NCBI GenBank assembly: GCA_049601915.1
Contig: JBMYRB010000001.1
Span: forward strand, 744,001 to 808,000
Direction of reading: 5' to 3'
Origin: UBA8079 sp049601915
GTDB taxonomy: Bacteria > Pseudomonadota > Alphaproteobacteria > UBA6615
Length of the DNA: 64,000 nucleotides
The notes beneath the pieces are model-generated. The model was not told the origin of the DNA. It did no database searches and was given only the letters and a program-made list of their open reading frames with translations. Made by a program: the position numbers and the translations under genes. Positions 52,204 through 60,878 of this stretch are shown here, piece after piece (positions within the stretch are counted from its first letter, which is position 1; every line of letters begins with the position of its first letter).

Positions 52204-52997
52204 TACATGTACCCCGATGTGCGCAGACGTTCGAAGGAATCCTCGGCCTCGGTGTCCATCAGCCGGCCGGCGCGTTCCGGTTCGCGGGTTGTTTCCAGCT
52301 CTTCGATGATCTCGTCGATGGTCGCCGCGTCGCTGTCGATCGGTGCGGTGATGTTCTTCTCGCCCAAGGAGCGATAGCGTTTTCCGTCTTGCGAGAAATA
52401 GAGCGGATTGATTGGAATGTTTTCGCGCTGGCTATATCGCCAGATGTCGATTTCTGTCCAATGGAGCAACGGATGAATCCGTAGATGGGCGTTTTCCGGG
52501 GTATCGGTCGTGAATTGATCCCAGAATTCAGCCGGCTGATCGCGGAACTCCCATGCACCGTCCGTCGCGCGGGGACTGAACACGCGTTCCTTGGCGCGCG
52601 TGGCTTCCTCGTCGCGCCGGATTCCGACAAAGATACCCTTGTAACCACCTTGGTCCAGCAAATTCGCCAGTCCGGCGCTCTTTCGTGCTGCCGAGCGGGT
52701 CATCGGTGGCAGGCTCTGATCCATTTCACTCTCGGGTGGACAGTCGATGACGATCAGGTCGAGGTCCCACTCCTTCGTGTATTGGTCGCGATAGGCGTAA
52801 ACCTCATCGAGCTCCATGCCGGTGTCGAGCTGGACGACGGGGAAAGGTACCTTTCCGAAGAAGGCCTTACGGGCAAGCCAGAGCACGACGTTGGAGTCCT
52901 TGCCGATCGACCACAGCATGGCGAGCGGCCGCGCACAGGCATACGCCTCACGCAAAATGTAAATGCTCCGCGATTCGAGTATGTCTAGACGGTCCAT
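52203..52997 (-). CDS. cysD: Sulfate adenylyltransferase subunit 2 (CysD)
   Basis: CysD is the PP-loop ATP pyrophosphatase that forms APS with CysN. The motif is WSIGKDSNVVLWLARKAFFG, with VQLDTGMELDEVY and the C-terminal YRSLGEKNITAPI. The product is 264 residues from ATG 52997; a TTG at 53006 is possible but lies inside a hairpin. No ribosome site is clear. It is the first gene of a minus-strand run cysD-cysNC; the regulator and RfaH-like genes follow after the tandem repeats. Confidence 0.93.
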   Translation of the reverse strand: MDRLDILESRSIYILREAYACARPLAMLWSIGKDSNVVLWLARKAFFGKVPFPVVQLDTGMELDEVYAYRDQYTKEWDLDLIVIDCPPESEMDQSLPPMTRSAARKSAGLANLLDQGGYKGIFVGIRRDEEATRAKERVFSPRATDGAWEFRDQPAEFWDQFTTDTPENAHLRIHPLLHWTEIDIWRYSQRENIPINPLYFSQDGKRYRSLGEKNITAPIDSDAATIDEIIEELETTREPERAGRLMDTEAEDSFERLRTSGYM

Positions 52998-53001
52998 TGC
53001 A

Positions 53002-53016
53002 CACAAAGTTTTTGTG
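53002..53016. repeat. Inverted repeat just upstream of cysD start
   Basis: CACAAA (53002-53007) and TTTGTG (53011-53016) form a perfect 6-bp inverted repeat with a 3-bp loop. In the cysD transcript it ends four bases before the AUG, so it could cover the ribosome-binding region. It could also be an operator. The short arms and AT-rich sequence make either role tentative. Confidence 0.4.
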
Positions 53017-53281
53017 GGTTAAAATAATTAACAACAATATCGTGGCGAACTACATAGGTCAGTCCGGACCGCAACGCAACGGAGCCGGACGAATTTCTTC
53101 CAAAATAGCCTTACGCAGCAGATTCCCAACCCTGTTGCGTCAAATCACAGGCCGGTGCAAGGGGAATTGTCTCGAAACCCTGTTGTTGGTGTGACCCATC
53201 GGGCTTGGCATGTCGCCCCCGTACGCGTTATGAGCCAAGCGAAAGGCCGCTTCGATGCGGCGACCACTGGAGCAGAATAGA
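53017..53281. promoter_or_regulatory. Divergent intergenic region between cysD and nucleotide-sugar dehydrogenase
   Basis: About 265 bp separate these divergent genes. The cysD-proximal part is AT-rich (TTAATTATTTTAA on the minus strand, 53018-53033), suitable for a -10 region, but I could not fix a -35 box. On the plus strand, GGAG about nine bases before ATG 53282 is a good ribosome site for the dehydrogenase. No gene is visible here. Confidence 0.4.
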
Positions 53282-54553
53282 ATGTCCTCCTCTCCAAGCA
53301 TTTCGGTTGTTGGTCTTGGATATGTTGGCCTGCCGTTGGCGATCCATCTTGCACGTCATTTCCAGGTAACGGGATTCGACATCGACGCAACGCGCATCGC
53401 CCAACTGAAGGCTGGCGAAGACCGTACGGACGAAATTGAACCGTCCGCCCTGGGCGACACAACGATGCGTTTTAGCGACGATGAGGCGGCGCTTAAGGGA
53501 ACGGACATATTCATTGTAACGGTGCCGACCCCGGTTGATGGCGACAACAGGCCTGATCTGCGCCCCATTCGGGGTGCCAGTGAGACAGTGGGCCGCAATC
53601 TTGAGAAGGGTGCGACGGTTGTTTTTGAATCCACCGTGTATCCGGGTGTTACCGAAGATGTGTGTGGTCCCATTCTGGAGGCCGGCTCCGGGCTGACATG
53701 CGGGGTCGATTTCTTTCTCGGTTACTCGCCCGAACGCATCAATCCCGGCGACCGCGAACATACCGTCGATCGAATAACTAAGGTTGTCGCTGGGCAGACA
53801 AAGGAGATTACGGCCCAGCTCGTTGCCATGTATGGCGCCGTCAACAGCGGTAACGTTTTCGAGGCGCGTGACATCCGAACCGCCGAAGCCGCCAAGGTCA
53901 TCGAGAATGCCCAGCGCGACATCAACATCGCGTTCGTCAACGAGGTGGCCGTAATTCTGAACGGGCTTGACCTGAACGTTCTGGATGTCCTCGATGCGGC
54001 CAACACCAAGTGGAATTTCCTTCCGTTCCAGCCCGGCCTGGTGGGGGGGCACTGCATCGGCGTTGATCCGTTCTATCTGGCTCACGCCGCGCAGTCGGTA
54101 GGACATAATCCCGAAGTGGTTCTCGCCGGCCGGAAGATCAATGATGGCATGGGCGGGTATATTGCGCGCGAAGTTGCCGAACGTCTCGAGACCCCCAACG
54201 CCCGGGTGCTTGTCCTGGGTTTGACGTTCAAAGAGAATGTGCCCGATCTGCGGAACTCGCGGGTGGTCGATATCATCTCAAGCCTGCGCAATCTGGGACA
54301 TGCGGTTGACGTCCATGACCCACATGCGGACTCGCACGAGGCAGAGCAATTCTTCGGGGTCGAGCTCCTGCCATCACTGGCGAATGGTGGGGCTTACGAA
54401 GCGGTTATCGGCGCCGTGAACCATCACGAATATCGCGCGCTGGACATGTCGGCTTTGACCGATCTGCTGGTCGATGGCGGTCTGCTCGCGGACGTCAAAG
54501 GAATGTGGCGAGGCCTTGAGTTGCCGGATACATATCGCCGCTGGCAGCTCTAG
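53282..54553 (+). CDS. UDP-HexNAc 6-dehydrogenase (WbpA/TviB family)
   Basis: The 423-residue nucleotide-sugar dehydrogenase oxidises C6 of UDP-GlcNAc or UDP-GalNAc to a uronic acid. It has SVVGLGYVGLPLAIHLA as the NAD motif, TVPTPVDGDNRPDL, YSPERINPGD and the catalytic Cys in GGHCIGVDPFY. GGAG nine bases before ATG 53282 supports the start. It stands alone in orientation, convergent with a nucleotidyltransferase pseudogene that shares its stop region. The amino-sugar preference is inferred from sequence similarity. Confidence 0.9.
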   Translation: MSSSPSISVVGLGYVGLPLAIHLARHFQVTGFDIDATRIAQLKAGEDRTDEIEPSALGDTTMRFSDDEAALKGTDIFIVTVPTPVDGDNRPDLRPIRGASETVGRNLEKGATVVFESTVYPGVTEDVCGPILEAGSGLTCGVDFFLGYSPERINPGDREHTVDRITKVVAGQTKEITAQLVAMYGAVNSGNVFEARDIRTAEAAKVIENAQRDINIAFVNEVAVILNGLDLNVLDVLDAANTKWNFLPFQPGLVGGHCIGVDPFYLAHAAQSVGHNPEVVLAGRKINDGMGGYIAREVAERLETPNARVLVLGLTFKENVPDLRNSRVVDIISSLRNLGHAVDVHDPHADSHEAEQFFGVELLPSLANGGAYEAVIGAVNHHEYRALDMSALTDLLVDGGLLADVKGMWRGLELPDTYRRWQL

Positions 54554-55306
54554 GTCAGCAGGCTGATCCAGAATATTTGAGAGAATTCTTCGTTGGCCCG
54601 GCGGTAATCGTCTATCTGCCCGATGTCGACCCAGTATTCCTGAACAGGATAGGCCAGGGTCGAGAGACCGGACGCCCGTTAGGCCTCAAACAGATCCGGC
54701 ATATCGAACGCACCGTCGTGGGGGATAATCTCAAGCGCCACGGGCCCAAGCACATATATACCGGCGTATATGAAGTGTCGTGTCACGGGCTTCTCGAGCA
54801 GGCCCTTGATTTCATGATCATCGATATCCACTACGCCGCAGGGGACCTGCACTTCATAGCTGCGGACCGCCATCGTTGCCGCGGTATCGCTTTCGCGGTG
54901 AAAATCGATCATCTGGACCGGGTCGACCTTTGACAGAATACCCCCGTTCATGACGAGGCCCGGCGCGCTCACGGCGCATGAACGCAAGAACATCGCCACG
55001 TGGCTCACCGAAGCGAATCGTGCGTGGGGTCGGGTTCGTGATTGCGTGCACAGGGGCATCGGTGGAAATGCCACGCAAAAGCCCGCGGCGGATATCGCCG
55101 TCCGTGACGGTGCTGATCAGCTTGCGTTGTTTGTCGACGACCAGCCCGATCTGGACGGTCCACGCCGTGAACCTCTCGGTCAACGTATGAATTGATGTGT
55201 CCGGGCCAATGAGGCTTTGCGCGAGCCGCGTCTGCGGTAGCGCGACCTGTTGGACAGGCGACGGCGCGTCGGCCTCGGGGGTGATATGCGTGACAGCGGA
55301 TTCCAT
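54550..55306 (-). pseudogene. Decayed CBS-domain sugar nucleotidyltransferase (PtmE relative)
   Basis: The N-terminal CBS part remains (55306 leftward; KLISTVTDGDIRRGLLRGIS). Around 55000 the frame changes and the catalytic core, with its nucleotide-binding loop, is missing. The sequence resumes as LVMNGGILSKVDPVQM, where the family has NGDI, and continues through FIYAGIYVLGP. A TAA interrupts it near 54680. The C-terminus (YPVQEYWVDIGQIDDYRRANEEF) is still readable to the stop at 54550-54552. Deletion, frameshift and nonsense mutation show that it is dead. An intact relative is at 19.2 kb. Confidence 0.8.
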
Positions 55307-55407
55307 GGGTTCGATACATAGAATTCGCGATAAACTTTAACGATCGATTGACGGTTAACGCTTTATTTCGGCGGCGAACCGGGATGTCGCGCGCGGGCCG
55401 ATGCCGA

Positions 55408-57066
55408 TCAGGTCTTCTTAGGGACCCGCTTGAGCGCCCATTTGACGCGCGCGGCGGTGGCATCGGTTTCGAGTGCGCCGGATACCACGATCTGTTCGCT
55501 GCGTCGTACTTCCTCGGTCTCGCCGAGATAGATGCTTTCGGCCAGCGACACGGTGCCGCCTTCGGCGATAAGCCGCCATCCGATGCCGCTCGGCAGGCGC
55601 AACAGCACCGACGAGCCATTCTGTACCAAGGATGCCTGGACCGTGGGGTGAAGATGGAACCGCAACGCAAACCCGCGCGCCGGGCGTGCTGTACCTGCCG
55701 CCTCCGTCCGGCTCAGCGCGTCTTCACCTCGGATATCGTCGCCGTCGACCGCCATGTAGATCCGACGTTCATGGACAAGTCCGAACGAGGACGCATAGCC
55801 GTCATGGCTGGCGGAGACCCAGATGTTGCCGTCATCCTCACTCCGCTCGACCTGGACATCCTGCGGGCGCCGCCCGAACGTGCCGTCGTTGAGGATTTCC
55901 GACGAGTTTGTGTCATCGACGACCATGGTCGAGTGGGCGGCTGAAGATCGCTGGACCGTCGCCCAGGGATCGCGGTTGCCGGGTCGTACCCCGCAATTGG
56001 TGATCAGTCGTTCCTTGCCGATCGAGATCTCCAGGCTGAGTGAGCCGGCATGGGCTTGGGTGTCGAGCCCGGCCTGCGGTGGCGCGCCGGTGTCCAGGAG
56101 TGCGACAGTCCGGTTTGCGACGATCCGCTCGAAACCGGTATGTGGTGCGCTCAATGGTGCGCGGCCGCGCGCATCGGCTTGGGCCAACAGCATATCGATT
56201 TGCCAATCCTCGCCTTCGCAACTGCCGTTGAAGAGCGCCAGTCGCCCGTCATTGTGCCGCAGCATGCGCAGGAAGGGTGCGGCCCGATCGATGGCGCCCA
56301 GCAGGAAGGCTGGAATATCCTGGCCTGCCGCCAGCAACGCGCTGCGCACATCCACGAGATCGCGTAAGACGGTCGCCTGAGTTTGCGGGTTGCGCGAGAC
56401 GTGTCCGCCGTCGGGCAAAATCTGTCGGGTGCAGGCCTTTTCGAGAATTTTGAGACCCTGGCGTATGGAGGCCTCGTGAGCCGGCAGAGCGAGACCGGTG
56501 ACTGTAAGGCCCTTGGCGGCCCGTATCAGCCCGGCGCCTTCGACTCCGCCGGGCAGCACACGGGCAAGGTGCTTGGCTTGGCGTGCAATGGTCGCCAAGT
56601 AGCGCCGCCGGTAATCGTCGTCTGCGGACGCACAGAAGAAATCATGCTGACCCAGCCAGGCGAACAGCCGGGTGGCCAGAACATCCGGGCGCCAGGCAAT
56701 TTCCTGCCAGCCGGTTTGATGTTCGATCCAGTCTTCGACCAAATCGCGTGCGCGTCGCCGCGCCGCGTCGCCGCCGACCGCGCGCAGATCGCGCAGCCAG
56801 TCGAAGCCGTGCAGCTCGGCCAGCCAGGCATCGCTCATGCCAACTGGGCGCCAGGCGTGTTTGCCACCGCGGACCGTCTCGCCGAGGAACGATAACTCTC
56901 CGGCCGAAACAGCGGTGCCGCGTTCGGCGTTCCCGGGCCAGGAATCCGGCGGGACGATGGCGAGTTCGTTCGGTGCGCGTCCGATCAGGGTGTAGCGGTA
57001 CACCGGCGAGGCATAGAGCAGCTTGCCGACGCCGTAGCGCAGGTCCTGAAAGACGTTGCCGCTCAC
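55408..57066 (-). CDS. Heparinase II/III family protein
   Basis: The 552-residue protein has an alpha-helical first half (toroid type: WQEIAWRPDVLATRLFAWLGQHDFF) and a beta-rich second half with GHVSRNPQTQATVLRDLV, HTGFERIV and SSAAHSTMVVDDTNSSE, which match Heparinase II/III proteins. Many alphaproteobacteria carry this gene beside rpe and rsmB, as here. It lacks an obvious signal peptide; its substrate is unknown. GTG 57066 overlaps the rpe stop (GTGA). Confidence 0.8.
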   Translation of the reverse strand: MSGNVFQDLRYGVGKLLYASPVYRYTLIGRAPNELAIVPPDSWPGNAERGTAVSAGELSFLGETVRGGKHAWRPVGMSDAWLAELHGFDWLRDLRAVGGDAARRRARDLVEDWIEHQTGWQEIAWRPDVLATRLFAWLGQHDFFCASADDDYRRRYLATIARQAKHLARVLPGGVEGAGLIRAAKGLTVTGLALPAHEASIRQGLKILEKACTRQILPDGGHVSRNPQTQATVLRDLVDVRSALLAAGQDIPAFLLGAIDRAAPFLRMLRHNDGRLALFNGSCEGEDWQIDMLLAQADARGRAPLSAPHTGFERIVANRTVALLDTGAPPQAGLDTQAHAGSLSLEISIGKERLITNCGVRPGNRDPWATVQRSSAAHSTMVVDDTNSSEILNDGTFGRRPQDVQVERSEDDGNIWVSASHDGYASSFGLVHERRIYMAVDGDDIRGEDALSRTEAAGTARPARGFALRFHLHPTVQASLVQNGSSVLLRLPSGIGWRLIAEGGTVSLAESIYLGETEEVRRSEQIVVSGALETDATAARVKWALKRVPKKT

Positions 57067-57755
57067 CCGTCGCCCCGCATGGCGGCGATATTCTCGGCAT
57101 AGGAATCCGGACCACCTTTGAAGGTGGCGGTGCCGGCAACCAGGACATTGGCCCCGGCGGCAATGGCGCGCGGCGCGGTGTTCCGGTCGATCCCGCCATC
57201 CACTTCAAGGTCTATCGGCTGTCCGCCGGTCTTCACATGGTCGTCGATGCGCGCGCGCAGCGCAGCGATCTTATCGAGCTGGCTCTCGATGAACGCCTGT
57301 CCGCCGAACCCGGGATTAACGCTCATCACCAGGATGAGGTCGACCATGTCCATCACCTCGTCGACGACCGCGACCGATGTTGCGGGGTTGAGCACCACGC
57401 CGGCCTTCTTTCCCAGTCCGCGGATTGTTTGCAGCGTTCGGTGCAGATGAGGTCCGGCTTCGGGGTGCAGTGAAATCACATCCGCACCGGCATCTGCGAA
57501 GGGTTCGATCATGTAGTCGACCGGGCTCATCATCAGGTGCACGTCGAAGGGCAGATCGCAGTGCGGGCGCAGGGCCTTCACGACACCGGGGCCGATCGTG
57601 AGGTTGGGCACGAAATGCCCGTCCATGATGTCGATGTGAATCCAGTCGGCGCCGGCGTCGGCGACGGCGCGTACTTCGTCGCCCAGCTTGGCGAAATCCG
57701 CCGCCAGGATCGAAGGTGCAATGCGGACAGGAGCCGCCTTTGATGAGGGAGCCAT
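57063..57755 (-). CDS. rpe: Ribulose-phosphate 3-epimerase
   Basis: Rpe interconverts ribulose 5-phosphate and xylulose 5-phosphate in the pentose phosphate pathway. The 230-residue TIM barrel has APSILAADFAKLGDEV, HIDIMDGHFVPNLTIGP, DVHLMMSPVDYMIEPF, ILVMSVNPGFGGQAFI and EVDGGID, all diagnostic. It lies between rsmB and the heparinase-like gene on the minus strand. This is a normal housekeeping gene. Confidence 0.96.
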   Translation of the reverse strand: MAPSSKAAPVRIAPSILAADFAKLGDEVRAVADAGADWIHIDIMDGHFVPNLTIGPGVVKALRPHCDLPFDVHLMMSPVDYMIEPFADAGADVISLHPEAGPHLHRTLQTIRGLGKKAGVVLNPATSVAVVDEVMDMVDLILVMSVNPGFGGQAFIESQLDKIAALRARIDDHVKTGGQPIDLEVDGGIDRNTAPRAIAAGANVLVAGTATFKGGPDSYAENIAAMRGDG

Positions 57756-57816
57756 GGTTTTTCGTAACCGATTTACAGACTGCGCCGCAAGCGACGCGAC
57801 GGGCGACGAGGCCGGC

Positions 57817-59115
57817 CTAGGTTCGGATCAGGCGTGCGGCAAAAAATCCGTCCATGCCACCGCGCTCCGACCAGTGGCACGGCAACGTGCGCAAGGTACC
57901 TGCCGGTGTGATCGCGGCGGGGTTCAAGCCGTCGAGTTCGGGCCAGTCATCGGCCGAAATTGGGTCCAGTGTTACCGGCGCACCGGAGGCCAGCAGCGCG
58001 TCCACGCGCGCGGTGCCCTCTTCCGGCTCGAGCGAGCAGACCGAATAGATAATAGTGCCCCCGGGTACGACCATGTTGACCGCGGCGGTCAGCAACCGGT
58101 CCTGCAGCGCGGTGGCATTCTTGATATCCGCCTCGCGGCGTCGCCGGGGAATATCTGGGTGGCGGCGGATTGTGCCGGTGGCCGTGCAGGGTGCGTCGAG
58201 CAAAACCGCATCGACCGGCTGCTCGGGCCGCCACTGGGTGGCGTCGGCACCGACGATATCGGCGGCGAGGCCCGTGCGGGCGAGATTCTTCTGGAGCGCC
58301 GACAAACGCTGGTTGGAAATATCGACGGCCGTGACTTCGGGGCCGCGGTCGGCCAGCTGCATGGTCTTGCCGCCGGGTGCGGCGCAGAGGTCGATGACCC
58401 GCGCGTCGGCATCGTCACGCAGCAGTTTTGCCGGGAGGGACGCCGCCACGTCCTGAACCCACCAGAACCCATCATCGAAACCGGGCAGGTCTGAGATGCG
58501 CCCGCCGGTCCGACGGCGCAGGGTGCCGCCGGGCAGGACCTCGGCGTCGAGTTTCGCAGCCCATTCCGCTGGGTCGGCGTGCTTTGCCAGTGTGAAGTCG
58601 AGCGGCGGCTCGATCAGATGTGCGTCGGCAATCGTGCGCGCTGTGTCCATGCCGTAAATGTCCTGCCAGCGCTTGAGCAGCCAGTTTGGCGTGTTGCGTT
58701 CCCCGGGTGACCGGGTGCCTTCGCGGTTCTCTGGCTCGCGTCCGATCCGCCGCAACACGGCGTTCACCAACCCCTTGAGGGCGCCACGCCGGTACTGGCC
58801 GGCCAGTCCCACTGCGCCGTCCACGGCAGCGTGGGCCGGGGTCTTAAGGAACAGCAGCTCGGCGGTTCCGATTCGCAGGATGTTGCGGACATGGGCATGG
58901 CGGCCCGCCAACGGCCGGTCGAGGCATTCGGATACGCGCGCATCGACCTCGCCGAGGCGGCGCAGCACGGTCGCGATGATCCGGCGCGCCTGGGCGCGGT
59001 CACGCGGGTCGAGCTTCGCCAGAGCGCGGTCGGCGGCGAGGGCCGTGTCGAGGGGTTTGCCATCGTCGAGGACGGCATCGAGGATCTGGCAGGCGACGGT
59101 GCGGGAATCGGACAT
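57817..59115 (-). CDS. rsmB: 16S rRNA (cytosine-967-C5)-methyltransferase RsmB
   Basis: RsmB methylates C967 of 16S rRNA. The N-terminal ~140 residues are a NusB-like RNA-binding domain (ACQILDAVLDDGKPLDTAL); the C-terminal part is a SAM-dependent RNA m5C methyltransferase with VIDLCAAPGGKTMQLAD, LLDAPCTATGTIRRHPDI and SVCSLEPEEG (the catalytic Cys pair). The 432-residue length is normal. Transcribed with rpe, although a 61-bp gap separates them. Confidence 0.94.
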   Translation of the reverse strand: MSDSRTVACQILDAVLDDGKPLDTALAADRALAKLDPRDRAQARRIIATVLRRLGEVDARVSECLDRPLAGRHAHVRNILRIGTAELLFLKTPAHAAVDGAVGLAGQYRRGALKGLVNAVLRRIGREPENREGTRSPGERNTPNWLLKRWQDIYGMDTARTIADAHLIEPPLDFTLAKHADPAEWAAKLDAEVLPGGTLRRRTGGRISDLPGFDDGFWWVQDVAASLPAKLLRDDADARVIDLCAAPGGKTMQLADRGPEVTAVDISNQRLSALQKNLARTGLAADIVGADATQWRPEQPVDAVLLDAPCTATGTIRRHPDIPRRRREADIKNATALQDRLLTAAVNMVVPGGTIIYSVCSLEPEEGTARVDALLASGAPVTLDPISADDWPELDGLNPAAITPAGTLRTLPCHWSERGGMDGFFAARLIRT

Positions 59116-59195
59116 GGCGCTTTATGCCCCAAAAACGAACCGACCGCAGCCGGTCATTGGACCCGCTGCGGCCGGTACGGCGGAAATCGTTGAAA

Positions 59196-59669
59196 CTAGG
59201 CCGCCGTTTTGTCTTTCCGAATATATGCCATGGCGCAATGCTCTGCGCAGTAGGGACGCCCGGGCAAGTTGTCAGCCCCGCAGAAGCTGAAATTCGCATC
59301 GCCGGGATCACCGTTTGGCCACAGGCACTCGGACACGTCGCCGCTGCGCCTTGCCAAAGGCGGTATGGGAGCTTCCGGGATGCACTTGCCGCCGTCCGGC
59401 ACGATTTTCTCACCGCCGATTTCCTCATCGGCCATGGTTCCGCGCAGGGCTTTCGCCTCGAGTGCCCGGTCGATGGCCCGGTTGCGCCGACGTGAGCCCG
59501 TGCCGTTGCCCCGGATCGGGGATGGCCGGCTCTCCAGCCCGAGACGGTGCGCCTTGCCGATTACCGCGTTGCGCGTCACGCCGCCCAACTGCACGGCGAT
59601 CTGGCTCGCACTCAGGCCCTTGGCCCATAAATCCCGCAACATTGCCACCCGTTCGTCAGTCCAAGACAT
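59196..59669 (-). CDS. gcrA: GcrA cell-cycle regulator
   Basis: The 157-residue protein has the GcrA DNA-binding start MSWTDERVAMLRDLWAKGLSASQIAVQLG with NAVIGKAHRLGL, and a C-terminal cysteine-rich end (CLWPNGDP and YCAEHCAMAY). GcrA binds sigma-70 and methylated GANTC promoters and is confined to Alphaproteobacteria, which fixes the class of the host. AGGA motifs precede ATG 59669. Its targets and CcrM are not in this window. Confidence 0.95.
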   Translation of the reverse strand: MSWTDERVAMLRDLWAKGLSASQIAVQLGGVTRNAVIGKAHRLGLESRPSPIRGNGTGSRRRNRAIDRALEAKALRGTMADEEIGGEKIVPDGGKCIPEAPIPPLARRSGDVSECLWPNGDPGDANFSFCGADNLPGRPYCAEHCAMAYIRKDKTAA

Positions 59670-60102
59670 GTCCTGTTCCTGTTTGTTTCTTATTGCCCCA
59701 ACAACCGCGGATGGCTGCCTTGATCCCGCGCGAAGCCTAGATCATGTGGTAATCGGGGGCAAGCGCACAAAATAGGGTATGGACCCCAATATGTGGACAA
59801 TCTGTTAACTGAATACCCAGAATTTGGGGGTTTTTGGCTGTACTCACGGTCATTTTCGTACTCAAGGCCGTCGGAGCGGCTGTCGTGTGCGACGGGGAGA
59901 GCCACCGATGCGCCGACAAAAGTATAATTTAATTCAGTGATTACAGGTAGTTGTTCAGCTTGAGAAATCGGGTTCATGGCGCGACGCTAATTCTGCTTCA
60001 TTGTCCTGTCTGGTCTTTGCGCGGATCTCATGCTGGGTTTGAAATCCCGTCGATCTTGTCTGCAGACTTGGCAAACTCGGGCCGTTCGTCCATATCAACG
60101 TT
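59670..60102. other. Gene-free stretch between gcrA and the DUF1674 gene
   Basis: No coding region is convincing here. The first part should hold the divergent gcrA promoter. An AT-rich segment lies near 59800-59850 and again near 59925-59940. A near-DnaA box (TGTGGACAA, one mismatch) at about 59792 is single. GANTC methylation sites were not seen. No tRNA or terminator was recognised. Confidence 0.4.
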
Positions 60103-60384
60103 ATGTCCGATAATCATAAAAATCCGCCGGGCGAGCAGATGCATACGACCCCTAAGTATCGTGTCCGCAGGCCGGAGGGAGAGACTAAAGCACCGAAATC
60201 CGCCGAAAATGCGGCGACGACACCCGTTTTTGATGAGGGTGCCGCGCCGATCGCGGGCGACGAACAGCCTGCTGGGGCGGCCACGACGCGCCGCGATACT
60301 GCAAAGGAGATCGGTGGTCCCAAGGGACCGGAACCGACCCGGTTCGGCGACTGGGAACGCAATGGACGCTGCGTCGATTTTTGA
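60103..60384 (+). CDS. DUF1674 protein (succinate dehydrogenase assembly factor 4 family)
   Basis: The 93-residue protein has an unordered N-terminal half and the conserved C-terminal signature KEIGGPKGPEPTRFGDWERNGRCVDF. In eukaryotes the homologue (SDHAF4) binds flavinated SdhA; bacterial members are assumed to act similarly. Only the conserved end is informative. It is the plus-strand neighbour of gcrA, and an exonuclease pseudogene follows 24 bp downstream. Confidence 0.88.
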   Translation: MSDNHKNPPGEQMHTTPKYRVRRPEGETKAPKSAENAATTPVFDEGAAPIAGDEQPAGAATTRRDTAKEIGGPKGPEPTRFGDWERNGRCVDF

Positions 60385-60408
60385 CGCGCGCACCTGACGT
60401 ATCAAACA

Positions 60409-60878
60409 ATGACGGCGACATTGGACAAGGTGGTGCCCGCATCGGGATTGATGGTCATTGCCGACCTGGAGTCCACGTCGTGGGAGGGCGCGCAGGAAAG
60501 CGGCTGGTCGGGCCCGGGGCAGTTTCGTGAAATTGTGCAAATCAGTGCCGTGCGAGTCGATGCGGGTGACGGTTTTGCCGAGCGGGCGAACTTCTCGGTC
60601 CTGTTCGCCCGACGATCAATCCCGATTTATCGGACTACTTCACTGCCCTGACCGGCATCACCAACAACGCCGTGGCGCGCGATGGCGTTAGCCTGGAGAT
60701 CGCCTTGGCGGGGTTTGCCGATTTCGCAGGCGCGGATGTCGTCCTGTCGCACGTGCGCGATGTCATCGGGCTCGTATGTCACAACAATGCCTACATACCT
60801 TTGTATGTTTGCGTCGGGCTACCTGTTCTGTCGGTTTTCGACAAGATCGTCTACCACGGACGGGTCGGCGAGTGTTGA
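60409..60878 (+). pseudogene. Frameshifted 3'-5' exonuclease (DnaQ-like DEDD family)
   Basis: The first part (60409-60651) reads MVIADLESTSWEG, with the Asp-x-Glu of the first exonuclease motif, and FREIVQISAVRVDAGDGF. About position 60605 the frame changes: the other frame continues TINPDLSDYFTALTGITNNAVARDG, the normal next segment, to about 60730. The remainder does not resemble the family and ends at 60878, inside the 3' end of the convergent acsA gene. Loss of frame and of the C-terminal motifs indicates a dead gene. Confidence 0.7.

Noticed and set aside
59785..59805. DnaA-box-like TGTGGACAA, possible replication origin
   Set aside because: It is a single imperfect match without a cluster of boxes or origin-type neighbours such as dnaA, parA or hemE.
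59818..59840. Short inverted repeat followed by T-rich sequence, possible terminator
   Set aside because: The stem (CCCA/TGGG with a wobble) is too weak, and no gene transcribed towards it ends here.
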